Origin: Mesoterricola silvestris
Lineage (GTDB): Bacteria > Acidobacteriota > Holophagae > Holophagales > Holophagaceae
Assembly (NCBI RefSeq): GCF_030295405.1
Contig: NZ_AP027080.1
Coordinates: 2,108,001 to 2,172,000, forward strand
Length of the DNA stretch: 64,000 nt
Reading direction: 5' to 3'
The notes beneath the pieces were generated by a model. It searched no databases. It saw only the letters and a list, made by a program, of their open reading frames with translations, and was not told the origin of the DNA. The position numbers were made by a program, and so were the translations under genes. This document shows positions 1 to 9,218 of the stretch, in pieces; the first letter of the stretch is position 1, and each line of letters begins with the position of its first letter.

Positions 1-126
1 CCGGCCCCCGGTCCCGTGCGGGGCGCCAGCGCCCTGGTGAAGCCGGTGGCGACGACCACCTACACCCTGCTCGTGGAAGGCCCCTACGGCAGCGCGACGG
101 CCCAGGTCACGGTGAACGCCAAATAG
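1..126 (+). CDS. C-terminal fragment of an Ig-like-domain protein
   Basis: The window opens inside a reading frame that runs in frame 1 to a TAG at 124-126. The 41 visible residues have the end-of-domain pattern of bacterial immunoglobulin-like repeats: a threonine-rich strand (TTTYTLLVEG), a glycine-serine turn and a final strand (ATAQVTVNA). Such repeats are usual in secreted or surface proteins. The stop is followed almost at once by a dispersed repeat on the other strand. The rest of the protein is outside the window, so its function cannot be named. Confidence 0.6.
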   Translation, partial: PAPGPVRGASALVKPVATTTYTLLVEGPYGSATAQVTVNAK

Positions 127-128
127 AA

Positions 129-364
129 CTGACGTTCTTTATCCTGCTCTTTCCCCTGGATCCTGTTCATCCCCGTTTGTACTTCGCCGGGAGTTTTTTC
201 CACCTTTGGGTCAAGGACGTCGAGTAACGTGCGCTCCGACCCACCTCGGCGTCAGCCCTGCGGAAACCGGGATGAACGCCGATGGATGGGATGAACCGGG
301 ATCCGCTCGACCTGGAACAGCCCCTTCATCACGGGTTCAAGGCGCCTGGGGTTTGCCGACACAC
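129..364 (-). repeat. Dispersed ~235-bp repeat, copy A
   Basis: Read on the minus strand, this segment aligns nearly end to end with 29640-29876 and with the two halves at 36011-36104 and 38014-38150. Shared blocks are the left end GTGTCGGCAAACCCCAGG, the block GATGAAGGGGCT, the block CATCGGCGTTCATCCCGG, TTTCCGCAGGGC, the block ACGTTACTCGACGTCC and the right end CAGGATAAAGAACG. No protein is supported in it. It fills the space between the stop of the Ig-like gene and the stop of the downstream convergent kinase. It carries the 15-base group II intron target at 270-284, uninterrupted. Confidence 0.85.
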
Positions 365-380
365 CCGAGCGAAGCCCCAT

Positions 381-2936
<2,556 letters not shown>

Positions 2937-2975
2937 GGGACACCCCGTCCGGATGGAATGGGACTGGAGAGGATA

Positions 2976-4220
2976 CTAGCCCCTTTTTTCCGGGATGGTC
3001 CTGCGAAGGTGATCCAGCGCCCAGGAGGCGCCCCGGGCCTGCATCTCCACCCGGGTCCCGAACATCGTGAAGGCCTTGGCGAAGGTCCCCTCCGGGCCCG
3101 CGGCGGCCACGAGGCAGGTGCCCACGGGGGCCGGGCCGTCCTTGTCCTCGGTCGGCCCGGCGTTGCCGGTGACGGCCAGGCCCCAGGTGGTGCCCAGGCG
3201 CGCGCGGATGCCTTCGGCCAGGGCCCGGGTGACCTCCATGCTCACCGTGCCGTGTTCCCGGATGAAGGCCGCGTCCAGGCCCGCCAGGGCCGCCTTGGCG
3301 GCCACGGAATAGACGACGCCGCCCCCCTGGAACACGCGGCTGGAGCCGGGCACCGACGTGAGCCGGGCCGCGATGTTGCCCCCGGTCATGCTCTCGGCCA
3401 CGGCCAGGGTTTCGCCCCTTTCCCCCAGGAGGGCCAGGACGGCGTCCTCGATGCCCCCTTCGGGTCCCACGAAGGCCAGGTCCAGGGGGTGCTCCCGCCG
3501 GAAGTCGGCCTCCGCCGCCGCCAGCGCCGCGGGATCGCCGCTCCGGGCCAGCAGCTCCACGTGGTGGAGCCCGGCGAGGATGGTCCAGTCCAGGCCGGCG
3601 TGCTTTTCCCGCAGGGGCCGCACCCGCTCCTCCAGCGTGCTCTCGGGCACGGATCCGAAGACCATGCGCAGGGTGGAGGTGGGGGCCCCCCGGTGCGCCT
3701 CCAGGCGCGCCGCCACGTGGTTCTCCCACATGAGCTTCATCTCCCGGGGCACCCCCGGGAAGAGGATGATGGTCCGCCCCGGATAGCCGTCCGGGTTCTC
3801 CCAGCACACCCCCGGCGCCGTTCCCGCCGGGTTGTGCAGGGCCTCGGCGCCCAGGGGGATGAGGGCCTGCTTGAAGTTGGAGGCCGCCGGCGTGCGGTTG
3901 CGGCTCGCATAGAAGTCCAGGATGGCCTGCCGCGAAGCCAGGTCCTCCACCAGCGGCGCCCCCAGCACCTCCGCCCACACCTCCTTGGTGAAGTCGTCAA
4001 ACGTGGGCCCCAGCCCCCCCGTGCAGAGGATCAGATCCGACCGGTCCAGCGCCTCCCGGAAGAGCTCCCGGAGATCATGCCGCGAATCCCCCACCGCCGT
4101 CTTCCGATGGAACCCCAGCCCCATCTCCCCAAGCCTCTCCGCCAGCCAGATGGAATTACTATCCACCCTCGACGTATTCAGCAGTTCCGACCCGATGGCA
4201 ATGCATTCGATCCGCAGCAT
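2976..4220 (-). CDS. cinA: CinA family protein (nicotinamide-nucleotide amidohydrolase)
   Basis: A 414-residue, full-length CinA with two domains. The N-terminal molybdopterin-binding-like domain (about 1-170) has IAIGSELL, RVDSNSIWLAERL and TGGLGPTFDD. The C-terminal PncC-type amidase domain (about 250-414) has AESMTGG, LTSVPGSSRVFQGG, VYSVAAK and TGNAGP. In this family the C-terminal domain deamidates NMN and the N-terminal domain handles ADP-ribose-like substrates; the gene name comes from competence-induced loci. Here AESMTGG replaces the more usual AESCTGG. The gene lies 39 bases downstream of the hybrid kinase start on the same strand and is probably independent of it. Confidence 0.93.
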   Translation of the reverse strand: MLRIECIAIGSELLNTSRVDSNSIWLAERLGEMGLGFHRKTAVGDSRHDLRELFREALDRSDLILCTGGLGPTFDDFTKEVWAEVLGAPLVEDLASRQAILDFYASRNRTPAASNFKQALIPLGAEALHNPAGTAPGVCWENPDGYPGRTIILFPGVPREMKLMWENHVAARLEAHRGAPTSTLRMVFGSVPESTLEERVRPLREKHAGLDWTILAGLHHVELLARSGDPAALAAAEADFRREHPLDLAFVGPEGGIEDAVLALLGERGETLAVAESMTGGNIAARLTSVPGSSRVFQGGGVVYSVAAKAALAGLDAAFIREHGTVSMEVTRALAEGIRARLGTTWGLAVTGNAGPTEDKDGPAPVGTCLVAAAGPEGTFAKAFTMFGTRVEMQARGASWALDHLRRTIPEKRG

Positions 4221-4279
4221 CCCTCCAGCCTAAACCAAATCGCGGGCCCCGGCGCCAGTGCCCGGAAAGACATTCGCGC

Positions 4280-4690
4280 GTGTCCCGGACCTTCGCCCCG
4301 GTTCGTTGCCACGGGCGGGCCCGCGGCAACGGAAAGCCCGCACCCCGGACCTGGGCCCGGGTTGTCACCCATTGGCCCCGACCCTGCGTCGGGGGTCGCT
4401 TCGCGTGGTTTGGCGGGGATGGGGAAGCGCGCCAACGCTGAACACCTCGTGGCCTGCACACCATCCAGCGTCGGCGCCCGCCGGCACCGGGATCCATCAC
4501 GCGAAGCGAATTCTTGAACCCATTGACAGCCGCTCCCAGCCTGGGGCCTCCCGGAGGGCCCTTCCGCTCCGCCCTCCACCCCCTCCCAACGAAGTGAATA
4601 GGCGAAGCCCAGCCCCCACGTCCCTTCCGCCCCACCCCGTCATCGCCGGCTTGTCCGGCGATGACGAAACGGGGCGAAGGTCCGGGACAC
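4280..4690. repeat. Palindromic-arm repeat, expanded copy, in a 479-bp gene-free gap
   Basis: The 4221-4699 gap has no convincing gene. Its left arm at 4280-4300 (containing GTCCCGGACCTTCGCCCCG) is matched exactly, in reverse complement, by the arm at 4670-4690. Just inside each arm is a further stem-loop: CGTTGCC...GGCAACG near 4304-4332 and CGTCATCGCCGG...CCGGCGATGACG near 4638-4665. In the other two copies (25426-25497, 39820-39896) the same arms lie only about 35 bases apart. This copy therefore looks like two neighbouring elements, or one element opened by about 330 bp of unrecognised DNA. It sits between the start of cinA and the end of the EF-G-like gene. Confidence 0.75.
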
Positions 4691-4699
4691 GGATCCTTG

Positions 4700-6733
4700 T
4701 TAGGCCTCGGCGAGGGCCTTCTTCCGGGCCTCGACGACCTTTTCGGCGTCGCGGCCTTCGAGTTCCTGGAGGTGGTGGAAGGACCAGGTGAAGGAACCCA
4801 CGCCCTGGGTCTGGCTGCGGAGTTCGACGATGATGCCCTGGAGCTCGGACTGGGGGAGGTAGCCGTCCACGATGTCCCAGCCTTCCCATCCGGGCTTGGC
4901 GTCGAAGCCGAGGATCTGGCCCGCGCGGTGGCTGGTGATGATCTTCTGGGCCTTGGAGGTGTGCTCCGAGGGAACCGAGATGTGGATCTCGAGGATGGGT
5001 TCGAGCAGTACGGGGCTGCACTGGGGCAGGCCCTCGTTCATGGCCACGCGGGTGGCGGCCTTGAAGGCCATTTCGCTGGAGTCCACGGTGTGGAACGACC
5101 CGAAGAAGAGCACGGCCTCCACGTCCACCATGGGGAAGCCCAGGGGGCCCTGCTTGGCGAATTCGTAGAACCCGTTCTCCACGGCCGGGATGTAGTTCTT
5201 GGGGATGACGCCGCCGACGATGGTGTCGGAGAACTTCAGGCCCTCGCCGCGCTGCCGGGGCTTGAACTCGATGTGCACGTCGCCGAAGGCGCCGTGGCCG
5301 CCGGACTGGTGCTTGTAGCGCCCGTGCTGCTTCACGGGCTTGCGGATGGTCTCGCGGTAGGGGATGGTGGGCTGGGCGAAGGTGACCTCCACGCCCCAGC
5401 GGCGGATGCGGTCCAGGGCCACCTTCAGGTGGATCTCGCCCTGGCCCCAGATCACGCGCTCCTGGGTCTCGGCGTTCTGCTCGATGGTGTAGGAGGGATC
5501 CTCGTCCACCAGCTTCTGGATGGCGGAGGAGAGCTTCACCTCGTCGCCGCTCTTGGCGCAGCGCACCGCCAGCGCGGTCATGGGCTGGATGGGGTCGGGC
5601 CAGGGCAGCTGGACGGGAGTGTTGAGGGTGAGGCAGTCGCCCGTCTTGACGGATTCCATGCGGCCCAGGGCGACGATCTCGCCGGCCCCGACCTTGAGCG
5701 CCTTCTCCTGCTTGGCGCCGAAGGGCTTGGTGAGGGAGCTGGGGCGGCCGGCGGCGAAGGCCATGCCTTCGGTGACCTCCCCGTGCCACACGCGGGCCAG
5801 GGAGAGCTTGCCCACGTGCTGGGCGTTGAGGGTCTTCCACACCTGGAGGAGGACCTCCTTGCCGTTGGCGATGCCCAGGCGCGACGCGGTGTCGGCGGGC
5901 TCGGGGCCCTCGTGGCGCAGGAGCTTCAGGAGGCGGCGGACGCCCAGGTCCTTGTCGGCCGAGCCCAGGAGCACCGGCACGATCTGGTCGCCCTTGAAGC
6001 CGCGGGTGAGGGTGGCGAACACCTCCTCGCGGGTGGGCACCTGCTCCTCCAGGAGCTTCTCCATGAGGGCGTCGTCCAGGGTGCTGATGGCTTCCAGCAT
6101 CTCCTGGCGCGCCAGGAGGGCCTCGTCGCGGATGGAATCGGGGATGGGGATCTCGTCGGAGGGATGGCCGGGGTTGGCCTTGAAGGCCCGCTCCATGCTC
6201 AGCTCCTCGTAGCCCGTGATGAAGCTCCCGGCGTGGATGGGATACTCGCGCAGGACCAGGGGATGGGGCGACATGGGCTGCAGGGCGCGCAGGGTCTCGG
6301 CGATCTTGCCGGGGTCCGTGAGGCTGTCCACCTTGTTGAGGAAGATGGTGTGGGGGATGTTGTGGTCGTCCAGGAGCTTGAGGATGGGGGCGGCCATGGG
6401 CGCGCGGGTGGGATCGGCCTCGCACACCACGACGGCGGCGTCGGCCACCATCAGGGCGTTGATGCTCTCCTGGCTGAACTCCACGGAGCCGGGGCAGTCG
6501 ATGAAGGTCCAGGTCTCGCCCAGGTAGGTGGCGGTGGCGACCGAGGCCTCGACGCTCATCTGGCGCGCCTTGGCCTCGACGGATGCATCGCCGACGGTGT
6601 TGCCCTCCTTGACGGTCCCCTTCCGGGGGATGGCGTTGGCGGCGAAAAGGAGGCTTTCGAGAAGGGTGGTCTTCCCGGACATGTACGGCCCGACGATGGC
6701 CGCAACACGAGGGGCTGATTGGGGCTTTGGCAC
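4700..6733 (-). CDS. EF-G-like translational GTPase, divergent
   Basis: A 677-residue protein of the elongation factor G superfamily with the usual layout: GTPase domain, domain II, then EF-G domains III-V. The P-loop is GPYMSGKT (15-22) and the G4 motif NKVD (133-136). The G3 motif reads DCPGS (79-83) instead of DTPGH, so the histidine that triggers GTP hydrolysis in ordinary EF-G is a serine. This marks an EF-G-like paralogue and probably not the housekeeping FusA. The GTG start at 6733 is chosen because AAGGAG lies eight bases upstream and it puts the P-loop near the N terminus. An ATG at 6778 and a TTG at 6805 are in-frame alternatives. No ribosomal genes are nearby, so its role is open. 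Confidence 0.85.
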   Translation of the reverse strand: MPKPQSAPRVAAIVGPYMSGKTTLLESLLFAANAIPRKGTVKEGNTVGDASVEAKARQMSVEASVATATYLGETWTFIDCPGSVEFSQESINALMVADAAVVVCEADPTRAPMAAPILKLLDDHNIPHTIFLNKVDSLTDPGKIAETLRALQPMSPHPLVLREYPIHAGSFITGYEELSMERAFKANPGHPSDEIPIPDSIRDEALLARQEMLEAISTLDDALMEKLLEEQVPTREEVFATLTRGFKGDQIVPVLLGSADKDLGVRRLLKLLRHEGPEPADTASRLGIANGKEVLLQVWKTLNAQHVGKLSLARVWHGEVTEGMAFAAGRPSSLTKPFGAKQEKALKVGAGEIVALGRMESVKTGDCLTLNTPVQLPWPDPIQPMTALAVRCAKSGDEVKLSSAIQKLVDEDPSYTIEQNAETQERVIWGQGEIHLKVALDRIRRWGVEVTFAQPTIPYRETIRKPVKQHGRYKHQSGGHGAFGDVHIEFKPRQRGEGLKFSDTIVGGVIPKNYIPAVENGFYEFAKQGPLGFPMVDVEAVLFFGSFHTVDSSEMAFKAATRVAMNEGLPQCSPVLLEPILEIHISVPSEHTSKAQKIITSHRAGQILGFDAKPGWEGWDIVDGYLPQSELQGIIVELRSQTQGVGSFTWSFHHLQELEGRDAEKVVEARKKALAEA

Positions 6734-6870
6734 GGGTATCTCCTTGGTTTGGCTTTTGAAGGAAATGGTTGATGCCATCTTTTCGTCACGGCGGTCCAAA
6801 GGCAATCAAAAAGCTCGGGCCCCGCGGCGCGGCGTCGGAAGGTGTGCCTGAAATCCGCCGCGAGCGGGTC

Positions 6871-7557
6871 TCATTCCGATTTGGAAAAGGCGTCGTGGAT
6901 TTCCGAACCGGGCAGGGAGGTCTTGAACCATTCGTCAAGGGCCGCGGGCGTGCCGAAGAGCTTGTCGGCCCCGGCGTCCTGCAGCTCGGACGCGGTGCCG
7001 AAGCCGTACGTGACGCCCAGGGGGATGAGGCCGTTGGCCTTGCCGGAGGCCATATCGTCCGCCCGATCGCCCACCATGTAGCCGCCCGGCTGCACCACCC
7101 CCTGGAGCCGCAGCTGGGTGAGGACTTCGCTCTTGGACTTGTACCGGTCCCGGGGGGCCGTGCCGAAGACCTGGTCGAAGCTCAGCAGGAGGTCGAATTC
7201 GTGGAGCACCCGCCGGGCGTAGCGGGTGGGCTTCACGGTGACCAGGTGCAGGCTGTGGCCCTGCCGGCGGAGCCGGGTGAGCATGAGGGGGATGCCCTCG
7301 TAGACCCGGTGCTTGGCGATGCCGGATTCCTCGAAGTGGGACCAGTACCGGGCGATGGCCTCGTCCAGGCGCGCCGGATCCTCCAGCCCGGGCAGGGAGG
7401 CGAAGAGCTCCCCGGGCCCGAAGCCGATGAAGCGCCGCACCACGTCCCGGGCGGGCGCCTGGAGGGCCAGTTCCCCGCAGGTGGTTTCGATGCAATGGAC
7501 CATGGCCCGGAGCGGATCCACGAGGGTCCCGTCGAGATCGAAGCAGATCAGACCCAT
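6871..7557 (-). CDS. HAD-superfamily phosphatase, phosphoglycolate phosphatase-like
   Basis: A 228-residue HAD hydrolase of the subfamily with an alpha-helical cap. Motif I is FDLDGTLVD near the N terminus, with both catalytic aspartates. Motif II is in HLVTVKP, a lysine lies in KSKSEV, and the metal-binding motif is VGDRADDM. The cap fills roughly residues 15-80. The closest named families are phosphoglycolate phosphatase (Gph) and the pyrophosphatase PpaX; sequence reading alone does not fix the substrate. It follows inorganic pyrophosphatase by 47 bases on the same strand, which would suit shared phosphate housekeeping. Confidence 0.85.
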   Translation of the reverse strand: MGLICFDLDGTLVDPLRAMVHCIETTCGELALQAPARDVVRRFIGFGPGELFASLPGLEDPARLDEAIARYWSHFEESGIAKHRVYEGIPLMLTRLRRQGHSLHLVTVKPTRYARRVLHEFDLLLSFDQVFGTAPRDRYKSKSEVLTQLRLQGVVQPGGYMVGDRADDMASGKANGLIPLGVTYGFGTASELQDAGADKLFGTPAALDEWFKTSLPGSEIHDAFSKSE

Positions 7558-7604
7558 GCGCGAGCCTCCTGGGGAAGGGGGCCGCCGGGCGAAAGCCCGT
7601 CAGC

Positions 7605-8120
7605 CTAGTGTCGGTACGCCTGGATGCATTCCTCGATGAAGGCCAGGGCCTCCTCCTTGCCGGCCCAGCCGCCGCTGGTGACATCCTTGGATTCGAGGTT
7701 CTTGTACGTGAGGAAGAAGTGCTCCACTTCCCGGAGGAGGTGGGGGGGCAGGTCGGCGAGGGTGTCCACGTGCATGTAGTTGGGATCGGACGCGGCCACG
7801 CTGAGGATCTTGTCGTCCTGGCCCTTGTCGTCGGACATGCGGAGGATGCCGATGGGCTTGGCCTCGATGATCACCCCGGGGTAGGTGGCGCCCACGATGA
7901 GCACGAGGATGTCGCAGGGATCCCCGTCGGGGGCCAGGGTATGGGGGATGAAGCCGTACTCGGCGGGGTAGTGGATGGGGGAATAGAGCACCCGGTCGAC
8001 CTTCACGAGGCTGGTGACGTGGTCGATCTCGTACTTGACCCTGGATCCGTAGGGAATTTCGACGACCGCGTTGACGAGTTGCGGCGAATTTTTCCCAGGT
8101 CCGATCATGTGAAGCGACAT
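7605..8120 (-). CDS. ppa: Inorganic pyrophosphatase (family I)
   Basis: A 171-residue soluble type I pyrophosphatase that hydrolyses PPi to phosphate and so pulls biosynthetic reactions forward. Visible family signatures are EIPYGSRVKYEID, YSPIHYPAEYGFIP and the metal-binding stretch DGDPCDILVL, with DDKGQDDKI further on. The ATG at 8120 is chosen over an in-frame ATG at 8150 because GGAGG stands six bases before it and the shorter product fits the family length. It is 30 bases downstream of the sensor kinase stop on the same strand and may be the last or second-last gene of that transcript. Confidence 0.93.
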   Translation of the reverse strand: MSLHMIGPGKNSPQLVNAVVEIPYGSRVKYEIDHVTSLVKVDRVLYSPIHYPAEYGFIPHTLAPDGDPCDILVLIVGATYPGVIIEAKPIGILRMSDDKGQDDKILSVAASDPNYMHVDTLADLPPHLLREVEHFFLTYKNLESKDVTSGGWAGKEEALAFIEECIQAYRH

Positions 8121-8150
8121 GAAGCCTCCGAACTGTCCATGGTGCCACAA

Positions 8151-9218
8151 TCAGGCCCCGGCAGGGAGCCTCAGATGGACCTTGGTGCCCCGGCCGAGGC
8201 TGCTTTCGATGTTCATGAGGCCCGAATGGGCCATGAGGATGCGGTGGCTCACCGCCAGGCCCAGGCCCGTGCCGCCCCCGAAGGTGGTGTAGAAGGGGTC
8301 GAAGATCCGCGCCAGGGCGTCGGCGGCGATGCCGCACCCGTTGTCCTCCAGGGTGAGCCGCCAGTGGGGCCGGCCCCCCACGCTCTCCCGGGCCGCGGAG
8401 AGGTCGAGCCGGGGGAAGGGGCGCCCGTCCAGGGCCCGCAGGCCGTTCTGGATGAGATTGACCGCCACCTGGCGCAGGAGGTCGGGGTCCGCGTGCCAGG
8501 TGGCCGCCGGGGGGATCCGGTTCTCCCAGGCCACGTCCTCGGGCAGGGAGGTCCCCCGGCGGACGCTCTCCCAGAACTCGGCCAGGGCGAAGACCTGGGG
8601 CTTGGGGGTGATGTCCCGGCTGAAGGTGAGGGTGTTGGCCACCAGGGTGTTCAGGCGCTGGACGCTGTCCTGGATGTGGTGGGCGAGCTCGGCCTGGGCC
8701 GGCATGTGCTGCAGGTCCTCCACCAGCATGCCGGAGAAGAGCGAGAGGCTGCCCAGGGGGTTGCGGATCTCGTGGGCCAGTTCCGCGGCCATGAGGCCCA
8801 TGGCCTGGAGGCGCTCCTCCCGGGTGGCCTGCTCCGCCCGGAGGTGGGCCTCGGTGACGTCCCGGAGGCTGATGATCTGCCCGGTGTCGGTGGGGCGGCT
8901 CTCCTGCTCCATGAAGCGGTCCTGGCCGTCGTCGCCCTTGAAGCGCCGGAGCCCCAGGGGCGCGCCGGGCTCCCAGGGCTCCGGGCCGTCCTGGAAGGTG
9001 CCCCCCAGGCCCCGGTTGCGGTTGGTGAAGCGCAGCTCGCCCCCGGGGCCCACCACCCAGATGGCGTAGGGGACCGTCTCCAGCACCGTCTGGAGCTCGT
9101 TGCCCAGCTGCCCCAGCTGGCCCTGGAGGGATTCGTAGCGCTGCTGGAGCTGTTCCGAGGCCTGCGTGAAGGCCGCGAAGGCCTCCATGAGCTGCTGGGG
9201 CTCGGGCAGGACGGTCAC
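8151..9218 (-). CDS. PAS-domain sensor histidine kinase (soluble)
   Basis: A 355-residue kinase with no membrane segment. A coiled region (about 10-45) leads into a short PAS domain (about 45-130: ETVPYAIWVVGPGGELRFTN). The dimerisation helix has the acceptor in ELAHEIRNPLGSL (H149). The ATPase domain has an N-box (VNLIQNGLRAL), DNGCGI and FDPFYTTFGGGTGLGLA. It has no receiver domain. The GTG start overlaps the stop of the HEAT-repeat gene in a GTGA quartet, so the two are translationally coupled. That suggests the HEAT protein feeds a signal to this cytoplasmic kinase, or scaffolds it. No cognate regulator is adjacent. Confidence 0.88.
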   Translation of the reverse strand: MTVLPEPQQLMEAFAAFTQASEQLQQRYESLQGQLGQLGNELQTVLETVPYAIWVVGPGGELRFTNRNRGLGGTFQDGPEPWEPGAPLGLRRFKGDDGQDRFMEQESRPTDTGQIISLRDVTEAHLRAEQATREERLQAMGLMAAELAHEIRNPLGSLSLFSGMLVEDLQHMPAQAELAHHIQDSVQRLNTLVANTLTFSRDITPKPQVFALAEFWESVRRGTSLPEDVAWENRIPPAATWHADPDLLRQVAVNLIQNGLRALDGRPFPRLDLSAARESVGGRPHWRLTLEDNGCGIAADALARIFDPFYTTFGGGTGLGLAVSHRILMAHSGLMNIESSLGRGTKVHLRLPAGA

